Assembly (NCBI RefSeq): GCF_003112455.1 | Contig: NZ_BDQX01000458.1 | Location: 142,090-206,089 of the forward strand | Direction of reading: 5' to 3' | DNA: 64,000 nt | From: Paenibacillus agaridevorans | GTDB taxonomy: Bacteria; Bacillota; Bacilli; Paenibacillales; Paenibacillaceae | Shown here: positions 25,565 through 35,186 of the stretch, one piece after another | Position numbering within the stretch: position 1 is the first letter of the stretch | Layout: each line of letters begins with the position of its first letter | Made by a program: the position numbers and the translations under genes | The notes under the pieces: generated by a model | What the model was told of the DNA's origin: nothing | Database searches by the model: none | What the model saw: the letters and a program-made list of their open reading frames with translations, nothing else

Positions 25565-25662
25565 GCAAACCCGCCTGTCCATTATACAAGGTTCAATTCT
25601 TCGGATTGGAACCCGCATTTATATCGTTTGTACTTACTTACATACATAGAAGGAGTCGTACC

Positions 25663-26586
25663 ATGGAGAAACGATTAACGAACTCGGCAATGATTTTTAG
25701 CGTAGGATTTGTATTCATGCTTGTATGCGCGGTCGGAGCTTTCTTTTACGGCGTGCAAATCGGCATGGACAAAGTCGAAGCCGGCTATGAAGCCAAACGT
25801 CTGGAGGAAGCACAAGCTTCCAGAACAGATGGCAATCCTTATCAGCAACAGGATCTGGTTTCCTTCTATCATACCGTATTTTCGCCCTACCGTGAATTTC
25901 AGAACGAATGGCTTAACGCTATGAGCAAGCTGTCGCAGGGTCAAAGCGATGACTTCGGCGACGTTATGAGCAATCTGTCCAAGCTCGCAGAACGCAAATC
26001 CCAAGAAGCCAGCTCGTATGATATGGGCAAATCGATTCGACTGGGCGATGCGCAGGTCGCCTATATTCGCAGCTTGAAGCAGTTCGCCAAAGCTGCGTCC
26101 GCCGGAGCGAGCCTGGCCAAAAAAGAATCAGGCGATAAGCTTTATGCCGCGATTGCCAACGAGACCAGCTATAAGACCGCCGTCAAAGAAACTCTAGACG
26201 CACAGTCCCATTATTATGCAGCCATGCAGCTGTGGGCCGCAACCATTGACAGCGACATCCCCGGCGAGCTCCCTAAGCAGCAGGTACTCAGCATGAAGGA
26301 ATGGTCAGCCTTGCCCTTAACGGCGAAGAACGGTGTTGTCGCCCAATACTTGAAGGAATACAATCAGCTCAAGCCGTTTTACCCGCAAGACATGACGGCG
26401 CGAGTGGACGACTTCATCACTTCCGGACAAGCTTCCAAGATGAAACTTCAGACGGCTTCTGCGGTTATCGACTTGCTGTTAAGCACGGATGCGGTACGCA
26501 GCGGAGATTTCACGAAAAGCTTTAATCGGCTTTACCCGAATCAGCTTTTGCCGCAGCTTCCTTTTTTCTTGCCATCGGCGCCATAA
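25663..26586 (+). CDS. Unknown membrane-anchored helical protein
   Basis: A 307-residue protein with one N-terminal span (about residues 10-32, IFSVGFVFMLVCAVGAFFYG) and a long, Ala/Lys/Gln-rich, largely helical domain expected outside the cell. AGAAGGAGT before ATG 25663 sets the start; an upstream in-frame ATG at 25606 overlaps the CPBP gene. No family is recognised. It is divergent from the CPBP gene with about 100 bp between starts. The strong hairpin at 26709-26750 may terminate it. Confidence 0.75.
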   Translation: MEKRLTNSAMIFSVGFVFMLVCAVGAFFYGVQIGMDKVEAGYEAKRLEEAQASRTDGNPYQQQDLVSFYHTVFSPYREFQNEWLNAMSKLSQGQSDDFGDVMSNLSKLAERKSQEASSYDMGKSIRLGDAQVAYIRSLKQFAKAASAGASLAKKESGDKLYAAIANETSYKTAVKETLDAQSHYYAAMQLWAATIDSDIPGELPKQQVLSMKEWSALPLTAKNGVVAQYLKEYNQLKPFYPQDMTARVDDFITSGQASKMKLQTASAVIDLLLSTDAVRSGDFTKSFNRLYPNQLLPQLPFFLPSAP

Positions 26587-26650
26587 TGTCGAATAACGCG
26601 GACTTTGCTTGAATCATATCGAAATTTTCATAAATGAGCAAGTTTGAGGA

Positions 26651-26678
26651 TTGATTTTGTCCACTGTGATGCTATAAA
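26651..26678 (+). promoter_or_regulatory. Candidate sigma-A promoter of serA
   Basis: TTGATT (26651-26656), 16-nt spacer, TATAAA (26673-26678). A transcript would start near 26685 and run through the hairpin at 26709-26750 before serA. Confidence 0.6.
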
Positions 26679-26708
26679 ATAGTAAAGTCTGATTCGTTCG
26701 TAGATTGA

Positions 26709-26750
26709 ACTCTCGACTCGCTGACGCATCGAAGCGGGACGAGGGTTTTT
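26709..26750 (+). terminator. Terminator or attenuator in the serA leader
   Basis: AACTCTCGACTCGCT pairs with AGCGGGACGAGGGTT (about 12 bp, two G-U pairs, one mismatch) around a 10-nt loop and is followed by TTTTT. It lies downstream of the candidate serA promoter and 57 bp before the serA start. It could instead end the gene at 25663-26586. Confidence 0.75.
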
Positions 26751-26807
26751 CTGTTCATACTTAAGCGAAGCTTTTATGCTTTGCACATTCTAGGAGGCAT
26801 GTTTCAC

Positions 26808-28400
26808 ATGTACAAAGTGCTCGTATCCGATCCAATCAGCGATCTTGGGATCCAACAGCTGGTTGACGCGACTGACGTCGTCGTCGACAAGAATCCTGGT
26901 TTAAACGAAGATGAATTATGTGCGATTATCGGCGATTACGACGCTCTGCTCGTCAGAAGCCAGACACGCGTTACCGCCAAAATTATGGAAGCCGGCAAGA
27001 AGCTCAAAGTCGTCGGACGCGCTGGCGTAGGCGTCGACAATATCGATCTCGAAGCAGCTACACAACGCGGTATCATCGTTATTAACGCTCCAGACGGCAA
27101 CACGATCACGACGTGCGAGCATACCTTCGCCATGATGATGGCAGTAGCCCGCCACATTCCGCAAGCCTACATGAAGACCGTTAACGGCACTTGGGACCGC
27201 AAGTCGTTTCTCGGCGTCGAGCTTCGCGGCAAGACGCTTGGCGTGCTTGGCATGGGCCGTATCGGCAGCGAGGTTGCCAAACGCGCCAAAGCATTCGGCA
27301 TGGAGATCATGGGATATGACCCGTTCATGACAGAAGAGCGCGCAGAGAAGCTTGGCATCAAGCTTGCCAGCGTAGATGAAATCGTACGCCAGGCTGATTT
27401 TATGACTGTGCATACGCCGTTGACTGCCGAGACTCGCCATATGATCGGCAAAGCTCAATTTGCCGTCATGAAGCCCGGCATGCGTATCGTAAACTGCGCG
27501 CGCGGCGGCATCATCGACGAGATCGCCTTGGTAGATGCGATCGACGCAGGTATCGTTGCGGGCGCGGCATTTGACGTGTTCGAGGTCGAACCTCCTGCAG
27601 AAGACCATCCGTTCCTTAAACATCCAAAGATCATCGTTACGCCGCATCTTGGCGCGTCTACTGTGGAAGCACAAGAAAACGTGGCGATCGACGTATCCGA
27701 GCAGGTTCTTCATATCCTTAGAGACGAGCCGTTTATGAATGCCGTAAACATGCCTCCGATTCCGGCGAACCTTCAGAGCAAGCTGCAGCCTTACTTCACG
27801 CTTGGCGAGAAGCTGGGAAGCTTTATTGCACAGTCCACTGAAGGCGGAGTGCAAGAGGTTGTTGTCAGCTACTCCGGCGAGCTTGCAGAGCTGGATACTC
27901 AACCGCTCACTCGTTACATTGTTCGCGGAGTTCTTGCCCACCATCTCGGCGCCGACCAGGTTAACGTCGTAAATTCCATGCATCTGGCTAAGCAACGCGA
28001 TGTAAATATCGTTATTCAGAAGTCGCATGCGTCGAAGGACTTTACGAACCTTGTAACCGTTGCTCTACGCACAAAAAAGGAAGAACATGTCGTTGCCGGA
28101 ACGCTGCTGACAGGATACGGACCGCGTATCGTTCAGATCGACAAATATCCGGTCGACGTTACGCCGGAAGGTAATCTGATTCTGATCTCGCACAACGACA
28201 AACCGGGCATTATCGGCCGCGTCGGCACGCTTCTGGGCAATAACGACGTAAACATCGCCACCATGCAGGTAGGTCGACAGCTCGTTGGCGGTTCGGCCAT
28301 CATGGTCCTTCGCGTAGACAAAGAAACTCCGAAAGACGTATTAACCCAGCTGACAAGCATGCCTGAGCTCAACACGGCAAAAGAGATCAAGCTACCTTAA
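26808..28400 (+). CDS. serA: D-3-phosphoglycerate dehydrogenase
   Basis: A 530-residue enzyme catalysing the first committed step of serine synthesis. The NAD-binding loop [16 protein letters not shown] lies near residue 147, the catalytic Arg in [10 protein letters not shown] near 233 and the catalytic His in TPHLGAST near 284. The long form has an intervening domain and a C-terminal ACT domain ([18 protein letters not shown], from about residue 460) that usually senses serine. AGGAGG 10 nt before ATG 26808 fixes the start. A leader hairpin suggests attenuation. A truncated repeat copy starts at its stop codon. Confidence 0.97.
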   Translation: MYKVLVSDPISDLGIQQLVDATDVVVDKNPGLNEDELCAIIGDYDALLVRSQTRVTAKIMEAGKKLKVVGRAGVGVDNIDLEAATQRGIIVINAPDGNTITTCEHTFAMMMAVARHIPQAYMKTVNGTWDRKSFLGVELRGKTLGVLGMGRIGSEVAKRAKAFGMEIMGYDPFMTEERAEKLGIKLASVDEIVRQADFMTVHTPLTAETRHMIGKAQFAVMKPGMRIVNCARGGIIDEIALVDAIDAGIVAGAAFDVFEVEPPAEDHPFLKHPKIIVTPHLGASTVEAQENVAIDVSEQVLHILRDEPFMNAVNMPPIPANLQSKLQPYFTLGEKLGSFIAQSTEGGVQEVVVSYSGELAELDTQPLTRYIVRGVLAHHLGADQVNVVNSMHLAKQRDVNIVIQKSHASKDFTNLVTVALRTKKEEHVVAGTLLTGYGPRIVQIDKYPVDVTPEGNLILISHNDKPGIIGRVGTLLGNNDVNIATMQVGRQLVGGSAIMVLRVDKETPKDVLTQLTSMPELNTAKEIKLP

Positions 28401-28464
28401 AAGGTTGTTCAAAAAGTCCAATTTTGATTACGAAGTAACTCGAGATGTATGTCGATATTTAAAT
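28399..28464 (+). repeat. Dispersed palindromic repeat, copy D (left end only)
   Basis: TAAAAGGTTGTTCAAAAAGT ... GAAGTAACTCGA...TCGATATTTAAAT matches the left third of copy A. It begins at the TAA stop of serA. No right end follows. Confidence 0.8.
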
Positions 28465-28524
28465 AGGGCCCTGCTCTCCATTGTTCCACGAACAACAAGA
28501 TTTATCGGTTCCCTTCAACAAAAT

Positions 28525-28558
28525 AAGCGCTCCCTCGCGGGAGCGCTTTGTTGTTTTA
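28525..28558. terminator. Bidirectional terminator between serA and resE
   Basis: AAGCGCTCCC and GGGAGCGCTT form a perfect 10-bp stem with a 4-nt loop. TTGTTGTTTT follows on the plus strand and TATTTTG on the minus strand, so it can serve both convergent genes. Confidence 0.88.
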
Positions 28559-30061
28559 ATGCAAAATTTGACGGTTAGCGGCGTGTGCGACGTTTCCTTC
28601 CTGCTTCTCCACCGGAAGCAGCAGCGTGAAGGTGGTGCCGTTACCCGCAAGACTGTCAACGACGATTTGTCCGTGATGCAGATCAATGAAGTTTTTGACG
28701 ATGGCAAGCCCCAATCCAGTCCCGCCTGAGGAGCCCCGTTTTCTTGCTTTGTCGGCTTTGTAGAACCGCTCGAATATAAAAGGCAAATCCTCTTGCGGTA
28801 TGCCTTGCCCTTCATCCTTAATCTTAAGCTGGATGTAGGCTTTGCCGTTTACGTTAAGACGTTCGCCGTCAATGGTAATCGACTTGCCAGCCGGCGTATG
28901 TCGGAGAGCATTATCCAACAGATTGGTCAACACTTGCTCCAATCGGTCTTCGTCGCCTTGCATGATGACTAGAGGTTCTTCGGAAAAAGCAGCATGAAGA
29001 GCAACTTCCCTTTCCTTCGCATAGACCTGGAACTTGCGATGAACCCGTCGCAGCATGCCCTTCAAGTCAATCTTCTGATAATTCATGTCGACATGTCCGG
29101 CTTCCATTCTCGCAATATCGAGAAAATCGTTCACTAGCCTGCCCATACGCAGCGACTCGTCGTAGATGACTTGCACAAGCTCCTTCCGCTCTTCTTCCTC
29201 CACCACGATATCATCCAGCAGCGCTTCGCTATAACCCTGTAGCATGGATAACGGAGTGCGGATTTCATGCGAAATGTTGGCGACAAAATCACGACGGAGC
29301 TTATCCAGTTTATGCTCTTCTGTTACGTTGCGAATAACGGCTACGGCTCCTCTTATGACGCCGTTGGATTGCAAAGGCGCCATCACGACGGACCAAACGG
29401 TGCTATGGACATGAATTTTGTCCGTCGCATCCCGTCCCTCCTTGACCACTTCATGGAATAATCCTCTAAGCGGTGCAGGTATGCCCTTAAACGACGCTTT
29501 CCCTTCCTGGCCGCCTTCATCATCCCAGCCTCTTTCAAGACTGGACCACTGACTCAGAAGCAGATGTCCGCTTGGGTTCGCCAGGATAACCTCGCCATCC
29601 GCATCGAAGGTGATGACGGAGTCTCCCATGCTTCGAAGTATGCTTGTCAAATGATTTTTTTCGTGATTGAGGTCGCCGATCAGCTTGTCGATCTGTTCCG
29701 TCATATGATTAAACGTGTTGGCAAGCTGTCCAATCTCATCTGACGAGTGAATATGGACGCGCGTCGTATAATCGCCTTGAGATACGGAATCGGCTGCGTT
29801 TTTCAGTTGCAGAAGCGGCTGTTGAATCTTCGATGACAAAAAGAAAGCAAAGAACGTCGACAATAGAAAGCCGATGATCGCCGTTATGACAAACAGCACT
29901 TTAATATTGTGCGCATCCTTATCGAAGAAAATATCGATATACTGCAGCAGGAACACGCCCAGGATAATCAAAACGACCGCAACTAGCAGCATAATGGTCG
30001 CCCATAGCTTACCCACGACGCTATGCCATAAGAGTTGAGCGAGCTTGCGCCAGAGCTTCAT
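28556..30061 (-). CDS. resE: Sensor histidine kinase ResE
   Basis: A 501-residue kinase of the ResDE system controlling aerobic and anaerobic respiration. Order of parts: TM1 (about 20-41), a loop of only about 12 residues, TM2 (54-76), HAMP (77-130), PAS (135-245), HisKA with H265 in NISHEIRTP, and the ATPase domain with NLLDNALRHTP and GGTGLGLAIVKNF. From memory B. subtilis ResE is about 589 residues with a large outside domain, which is missing here. The start overlaps the resD stop (TAATG). Confidence 0.92.
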   Translation of the reverse strand: MKLWRKLAQLLWHSVVGKLWATIMLLVAVVLIILGVFLLQYIDIFFDKDAHNIKVLFVITAIIGFLLSTFFAFFLSSKIQQPLLQLKNAADSVSQGDYTTRVHIHSSDEIGQLANTFNHMTEQIDKLIGDLNHEKNHLTSILRSMGDSVITFDADGEVILANPSGHLLLSQWSSLERGWDDEGGQEGKASFKGIPAPLRGLFHEVVKEGRDATDKIHVHSTVWSVVMAPLQSNGVIRGAVAVIRNVTEEHKLDKLRRDFVANISHEIRTPLSMLQGYSEALLDDIVVEEEERKELVQVIYDESLRMGRLVNDFLDIARMEAGHVDMNYQKIDLKGMLRRVHRKFQVYAKEREVALHAAFSEEPLVIMQGDEDRLEQVLTNLLDNALRHTPAGKSITIDGERLNVNGKAYIQLKIKDEGQGIPQEDLPFIFERFYKADKARKRGSSGGTGLGLAIVKNFIDLHHGQIVVDSLAGNGTTFTLLLPVEKQEGNVAHAANRQILH

Positions 30062-30777
30062 TACTTGGGAACCTCTAGCTTGTAGCCGACTCCCCATACC
30101 GTCGTAATCATCGCCGCTGCATCGGGAGATACCTTATTCAGCTTCTCGCGGAGACGTTTCACATGGGTGTCGACTGTCCGCAGATCACCGAAAAACTCGT
30201 AGTTCCATACATCCTTCAACAGCTCTTCGCGTGAGAACACCTTATCCGGAGATACGGCCAAATAGTGGAGCAGCTCATATTCCTTCGGTGTCAGACTGAC
30301 TTCTTGCCCGCCCGCCGTTACGCGATGGGCATCATGCTCGATGACCAAATTGGGGAATACGATATTATTGCTCGTATTCAATTCCTTCGATAAGAAGGCC
30401 GTCGCGGAAGAACGGCGCAAGATAGCCTTTACGCGATAAATAACCTCACGCGGGCTAAATGGCTTCACGACATAGTCGTCTGCTCCTACCTCGAAGCCTT
30501 GCACGCGGTTCATCTCTTCGCCCTTCGCCGTCAACATGATGACCGGCGTCGCCTTGATCTGACGAAGTCTGGCGCAAACCTCGACGCCATCAATGCCAGG
30601 CAGCATGACATCAAGCAAAATAAGCGCGTAATCAGAACTCGATGCAAGTCTCAGAGCGGTCTCGCCATCCTCCGCTTCATCGATGGAATACCCTTCTTTC
30701 TCCAGATACATTTTGAGAAGTCTGCGAATTCTCTCTTCATCGTCCACAACCAGTATACGATTTCCATAATCAGACAT
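30061..30777 (-). CDS. resD: Response regulator ResD
   Basis: A 238-residue OmpR/PhoB-type regulator. The receiver domain has D12/D13, the phosphorylated D56 (ALILLDVMLPG) and MLTAKG with the conserved Lys. The winged-helix DNA-binding domain from about residue 140 carries LTPKEYELLHYLA and TVDTHVKRLREKL. ResD activates respiratory genes in B. subtilis. It is upstream of resE with a 1-nt overlap and follows resC by 26 bp, so resABCDE looks like one operon. Confidence 0.96.
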   Translation of the reverse strand: MSDYGNRILVVDDEERIRRLLKMYLEKEGYSIDEAEDGETALRLASSSDYALILLDVMLPGIDGVEVCARLRQIKATPVIMLTAKGEEMNRVQGFEVGADDYVVKPFSPREVIYRVKAILRRSSATAFLSKELNTSNNIVFPNLVIEHDAHRVTAGGQEVSLTPKEYELLHYLAVSPDKVFSREELLKDVWNYEFFGDLRTVDTHVKRLREKLNKVSPDAAAMITTVWGVGYKLEVPK

Positions 30778-30803
30778 CGGTACAGCTCCTTATCTTGAGA
30801 CGT

Positions 30804-32063
30804 CTATACGCCAGAATACGAATGTAATCCCGCGATGATTAAGTTAACGCCGATGAGCGTAAATAATACAATTACGAAGCCGATAACCGCCAGCCACGAG
30901 GAACGCAGGCCTTGCCAGCCTCTAGATAACCGGAAGTGGAGATAAGCGCTGTAGAACAACCAAGTAATAAGCGCCCAAACTTCCTTGGGATCCCAGCCCC
31001 AAAATCGGCCCCAGGCTATCTCCGCCCATATCATCGCAAAGATGAGCGCGCCAAGGGTGAATACAGGGAAACCGATAGCAATCGCGCGATAGCTGATCTC
31101 GTCAAGATCCTCCGGATCGATTCCTTCCATCATTGGATGAATGACGGCACCGAGCGGTTTGCGGAATGCCAGTCTCAGCAATCCATAAATCAGGGTACCT
31201 GCGATGATTGACCATACGACCGTGTTAAGTTTTCGGCCTGCATTAATGCCGTTCATCCAGGACGGAGCTTCAAACAACGGCTTATCTACACCAAGGAACG
31301 GCTGCACGGATACAATCTCGCTGTTATACGGCTTAAAGATAGGCGGCAGCGTATAATGTACGTTCGACGTCGTTTCCGTCTGCACGCCTCTGCTGTCAAT
31401 AATGACTTTCTCCTGTGTGAATTCGGCTTCGTAACCTGCGCCGCGGAACGCGAATACCGCTATTATAAAGCCGACGATCACGATGATGGAATACAACGTG
31501 AATTCCAGCCAGAACTGAGCTCTGCGGCCGTTTTTCGTCTTGTCATTATAATCGATAACGCGCAGCAGGTACATAAGCCCCGCCGCAAAGCCTACTGCAA
31601 AAAAGGCTTCGCCAAGCGCGGCTGTCGTTACGTGCACCTTAAGCCAGATGGAATCAAGCGCCGGAATGAGCGGTTGCACTTCCTGTGGAAACACTGCCGC
31701 GTATGCAACGATGATAATCGTTAGCGGAAGAGCAAATACGCCCAGAAGCGGCTTGCGGTAAATCGCGTACACAATGGTATAGGCGATCATGATGGACATT
31801 GCAAGGAATGTCATGAACTCGTACATATTACTGGTCGGTATTTGTCCGCTCCCGATCCATCTTGTAAAGAAGAAGGCCAGATGCGAGGCCAGTCCCGTGC
31901 TGGATACAATAAAAGCGATACGTCCCCAGCGCCTTTGATGAGCGATCGGATCGCGATTGCTCCACTTCTTACCCGCAAACGCGATGACATAAAACATAAA
32001 TGCAAAGCAATACAAGAAAAAGGCAACCAAAAAGGCGTCACTGCTGAACTCGACGTAACTCAC
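30804..32063 (-). CDS. resC: Cytochrome c biogenesis protein ResC (CcsA type)
   Basis: A 419-residue polytopic membrane protein of system II cytochrome c maturation. The haem-handling WWD motif appears as WGRFWGWDPKEVWALITW near residue 345, with conserved histidines in the flanking helices (for example near the HVTTAALGEA segment). Together with ResB it moves haem across the membrane and attaches it to apocytochrome c. Translation starts at GTG 32063, which overlaps the resB stop (GTGA), implying coupled synthesis of the two subunits. Confidence 0.94.
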   Translation of the reverse strand: MSYVEFSSDAFLVAFFLYCFAFMFYVIAFAGKKWSNRDPIAHQRRWGRIAFIVSSTGLASHLAFFFTRWIGSGQIPTSNMYEFMTFLAMSIMIAYTIVYAIYRKPLLGVFALPLTIIIVAYAAVFPQEVQPLIPALDSIWLKVHVTTAALGEAFFAVGFAAGLMYLLRVIDYNDKTKNGRRAQFWLEFTLYSIIVIVGFIIAVFAFRGAGYEAEFTQEKVIIDSRGVQTETTSNVHYTLPPIFKPYNSEIVSVQPFLGVDKPLFEAPSWMNGINAGRKLNTVVWSIIAGTLIYGLLRLAFRKPLGAVIHPMMEGIDPEDLDEISYRAIAIGFPVFTLGALIFAMIWAEIAWGRFWGWDPKEVWALITWLFYSAYLHFRLSRGWQGLRSSWLAVIGFVIVLFTLIGVNLIIAGLHSYSGV

Positions 32064-33733
32064 GCGTTTTTCCCCCCGTTATCTAGCGACTTGGGATCGA
32101 CTTCGATTCCCGTTTTCTTCAAACCAAAAGCTACGTCCGAGCGCATGCCGAACCAGTTCTTATTCGTGTGGGCGCCAAGCACGACCTCTGCTCCGTCCAC
32201 TCGCAGCCAGATTCTGCGATGCTGCCAGTAAGAGCCCATTATGAGACCCAGCATGGAGAATACCGCTCCGACCCACAAATAAGGAACCGCGCGGTCCACC
32301 CGCACATTCAGAACCGTCGTTGCTTCGGAGAAGTCAACGTTCTCCATCCCGTCCACCCGAATCTCGATCCGCTCCGCCAAGTCCCGGTTGATGGTATCCT
32401 GGGCGAAGCGCACCTTGTCCTTCTGCATCGGGAAGTAGATGTAAGGCTCGCCATCCGGATGTAACCCGGGGCCTTTGACTGTAAAGACAAACGCGGGAGC
32501 GTTGGGGTCTCTTGATAAAGTCGTTGGTTTGCCATCACTCCCAAGCGCGAACTCCATATAATTCGCATAAAGATCCAGCGTAAACGGACCAAGCTCGTAA
32601 TGAAGCTCCGCATCCTTCATGGGAAGATAGAACGGACCATAAATCTCTCCGGTCGTCTTGTCCTCCAGAACGGGATTTACCGCGTTAAGCCGCGGGTTAA
32701 GATTGAAGTCGAATTGGAAAAGCTTGATGCCGTCGTGCGAGAGCGGACTGTTGACGATGATGTCATGCCGCTTCACTTCCTCCAGCACAGGTTCCTTGAG
32801 CGGATTTCCGCAATCGCTTACGCATTTGTACATAACCGCCTCAGTCAGATACTTCTTGGCGCGCGCTTTGCCTTGCAGCTGCTCGGGAAGCTCGTCGTCC
32901 GCATAGAATTCTACGTTGAACTTCTCGTTCTTGACGTAATAATTCGTATCCTTGATCTGAACCGTATCGCCATCCGGAATCGTAATATAGGCATCCATCT
33001 GCCAGCCTGGAATGGCTCTGGCAACGATAGCCAGCAGAAAGAGAATGAGTCCGATATGGTTAATGTACGGTCCCCAGCGGCTAAAGCGGTTCTTTTCCGC
33101 AAGCAGCGCGGTGCCTGATTCCTCACGGTGAATTCGGTAACCCTTCTTTTTAAGCGCATCGCCGTATTGCGATACCCACTCTGCCGCGTCCTGGTTCAAA
33201 GTGCCCTTGTAGACAGCCTTTTGCCGAAGCAGGAATTGATGATGTTTGCGGATCTGCTGCTTATTAAGCGCACGATACAGGGGCAATACACGATCCAGGC
33301 TGCAAATGACCAGCGATGTCCCGATCATAACGAGCAGACCGATGAACCACCAGCTCTCGTACGTATGGGACAAGCCCAGTACATAATAAAGATGACCCAT
33401 CGTTCCATACGTTTCTCGATAGTAGGTAGATGGGTCGAAGTTGTTGATGAACGAGCTTTCCTGCGGATAGATCGTCCCCAGCATGGCAGTCAGAAATGTG
33501 ATGACGATCAAATAGATCGCGATTTTGACTGACGAGAAGAAGTTCCAGACTCTGTCGATGTAAGAAGGATTGCTCTTCTGCGATCGTCTCGCCACGCCGT
33601 CGTAGCGCATCTCGAGAGGTTCATCGGATTTCTGGAGATCCTGATGCAATGGCTTGCCGCAGTATTCGCACAATACGGTTCCGACAGAATTATGGTGTCC
33701 GCATTCGCATTTGGTATTTTCGGGTACTAACAC
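32060..33733 (-). CDS. resB: Cytochrome c biogenesis protein ResB (Ccs1 type)
   Basis: A 557-residue protein, the partner of ResC. It starts with a small zinc-ribbon-like segment (cysteines at about 9, 11, 22 and 25: KCECGHHN and LCEYCGK), then membrane spans near residues 72-92, 128-145 and 225-243, a large outside domain, and a last span near residue 500. The start is GTG 33733 with AGGAGGTCACC upstream. Together with ResC it forms the haem lyase of system II. The order resA-resB-resC-resD-resE is the same as in B. subtilis. Confidence 0.94.
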   Translation of the reverse strand: MLVPENTKCECGHHNSVGTVLCEYCGKPLHQDLQKSDEPLEMRYDGVARRSQKSNPSYIDRVWNFFSSVKIAIYLIVITFLTAMLGTIYPQESSFINNFDPSTYYRETYGTMGHLYYVLGLSHTYESWWFIGLLVMIGTSLVICSLDRVLPLYRALNKQQIRKHHQFLLRQKAVYKGTLNQDAAEWVSQYGDALKKKGYRIHREESGTALLAEKNRFSRWGPYINHIGLILFLLAIVARAIPGWQMDAYITIPDGDTVQIKDTNYYVKNEKFNVEFYADDELPEQLQGKARAKKYLTEAVMYKCVSDCGNPLKEPVLEEVKRHDIIVNSPLSHDGIKLFQFDFNLNPRLNAVNPVLEDKTTGEIYGPFYLPMKDAELHYELGPFTLDLYANYMEFALGSDGKPTTLSRDPNAPAFVFTVKGPGLHPDGEPYIYFPMQKDKVRFAQDTINRDLAERIEIRVDGMENVDFSEATTVLNVRVDRAVPYLWVGAVFSMLGLIMGSYWQHRRIWLRVDGAEVVLGAHTNKNWFGMRSDVAFGLKKTGIEVDPKSLDNGGKNA

Positions 33734-33745
33734 TAAGGTGACCTC

Positions 33746-34285
33746 CTACAATTGCAGCAAACGCACGATGCGCTTGTCGATATCTTCTTCGGTCATACCG
33801 CCGACCACAGCTTCCATCAATGTGCCATCCGCCTTTACAAAGAACGTCGTCGGATATTGCCGCAGGGCAAAGTTCCGTTCCGTCTTCCGGGCTTCGTCCC
33901 TCAAGATGGGATAGGATAGATTGAAGCGGTTCAGGAAGTTTTTGACCGTAAGCGTATCTTCGCTAAGATTGATGGCCAGAATCGTCAAATCCTTATCCTG
34001 CCACTTCTTGTATTGACGCTCGAACTCCGGCATCTCCTTTACGCAGGGCTCGCAGAATGTACCCCAGAAGTTGATAACGACGGGCTTGCCGGCATAATCC
34101 GACAGAGAGGTTACACCGCCTTCCATATTGGCAAGTGAGAATTCGGGAGGTCGTTCTCCCGGTTTCAGGAACCCGCTTCCCCGCTCCGCAAACAACGTCG
34201 TGCCGATTGCGTATCCCCCGACGATCAGAACAGCGGCGAGAATAACGACTTGCATCATTTTCCGCGATTTTTTTGTCTTTGCCAT
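33746..34285 (-). CDS. resA: Membrane-anchored thioredoxin-like ResA
   Basis: A 179-residue thiol-disulfide oxidoreductase that reduces the haem-binding cysteines of apocytochrome c outside the membrane. One N-terminal span (about residues 11-31) anchors it. The active site is C78-E-P-C81 in WGTFCEPC, the CEPC sequence typical of ResA, and a cis-proline segment follows in RQYPTTFFVK. It is first in the res operon, 12 bp from resB. Confidence 0.96.
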   Translation of the reverse strand: MAKTKKSRKMMQVVILAAVLIVGGYAIGTTLFAERGSGFLKPGERPPEFSLANMEGGVTSLSDYAGKPVVINFWGTFCEPCVKEMPEFERQYKKWQDKDLTILAINLSEDTLTVKNFLNRFNLSYPILRDEARKTERNFALRQYPTTFFVKADGTLMEAVVGGMTEEDIDKRIVRLLQL

Positions 34286-34341
34286 TATGTATAATCACCA
34301 CCAATTGCGAGTTCTTGAGTCCAGGACTACATTTCATTATA

Positions 34342-34374
34342 ACGAAAAGTCGACGGCAATTACCGCCGCCGTCG
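34342..34374 (-). terminator. Terminator of rluB
   Basis: Minus-strand CGACGGC and GCCGTCG arms with a 10-nt loop, followed by ACTTTTC, directly after the rluB stop. Confidence 0.65.
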
Positions 34375-34375
34375 T

Positions 34376-35119
34376 TTACTTTTTATGAACTTTATGTGTC
34401 TTCATCGCCGCTGTTTTAAGTTCTTCGATCTCTTTCGGCGTTAAGTGCCGATACTTGCCTCGACCAAGCGTTTGGAGCGTCAACTCGCCGAAACGGACGC
34501 GTCTGAGCCGAATGACTTTATGATTGATAGCTTCAAACATTCTGCGCACCTGACGATTGCGTCCCTCATAGATCGTAATGGTGATCGTCGCTTCGTTCTT
34601 CTCGGTGTCGACATCATGGTATTCGACTTCCGCTGGCGCTGTCATGCCGTCCTCCAGCTTAATTCCCTTCTGAAGCTGCTCCAATGCGGTACCGTGCGGC
34701 ACGCCCTTAACTGTGGCATGATACGTCTTAGGCACATGATGCTTAGGGTGGGTCAGCAAATTCGCGAACTCGCCGTCGTTCGTAAGCAGCAGCAAACCTT
34801 CCGTATCGTAATCCAGCCGGCCGACAGGATAGACTCGTTCCTTGATGCCGGGCAGGAAGTCGGTCACCGTCTTGCGGCCTTGAGGATCCTTGGCGCTCGT
34901 AATGACGCCTTTCATTTTGTTCATCATCAAATAAATCTTCTTTTCGCCTTTGATCGGCTTGCCGTTAACGACGATGCTATCAACGGCAGGATCGGCCTTG
35001 ACGCCTAATGTCGTCACTTTTTCGCCGTTCACCTCAACCGCGCCGGATAATATGAGCTCCTCGCACTTTCTCCGGGAAGCAATGCCTGCTTGGGCCAATA
35101 TTTTTTGTAAACGTTCCAA
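34376..35119 (-). CDS. rluB: 23S rRNA pseudouridine synthase RluB
   Basis: A 247-residue enzyme: an N-terminal S4 domain (ERLQKILAQAGIASRRKCEELI) for RNA binding, then the catalytic domain with GRLDYDTEGLLLLTNDG, where the Asp of RLD is the nucleophile. YEGRNRQVRRMFEAINH is the later family block. The start was set at TTG 35119 because GAGGTG lies just upstream and the S4 domain begins there; upstream ATGs extend without similarity. It lies after spmB on the same strand, as in B. subtilis (ypuL). Confidence 0.92.
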   Translation of the reverse strand: MERLQKILAQAGIASRRKCEELILSGAVEVNGEKVTTLGVKADPAVDSIVVNGKPIKGEKKIYLMMNKMKGVITSAKDPQGRKTVTDFLPGIKERVYPVGRLDYDTEGLLLLTNDGEFANLLTHPKHHVPKTYHATVKGVPHGTALEQLQKGIKLEDGMTAPAEVEYHDVDTEKNEATITITIYEGRNRQVRRMFEAINHKVIRLRRVRFGELTLQTLGRGKYRHLTPKEIEELKTAAMKTHKVHKK

Positions 35120-35186
35120 TGCTTTCACCTCACTCACCATCATAACGATTACGGGAGCAAAGTACAAGCTTCGTACTTAATTATGA

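Noticed and set aside
26690-26807. T-box or other known riboswitch before serA
   Set aside because: No T-box consensus or conserved specifier loop was found; only a plain hairpin with a T run is visible.
26916-28028. 370-residue minus-strand ORF inside serA
   Set aside because: It lies antisense to a clearly conserved serA, has no ribosome site and shows biased His/Asp/Cys-rich composition typical of a shadow frame.
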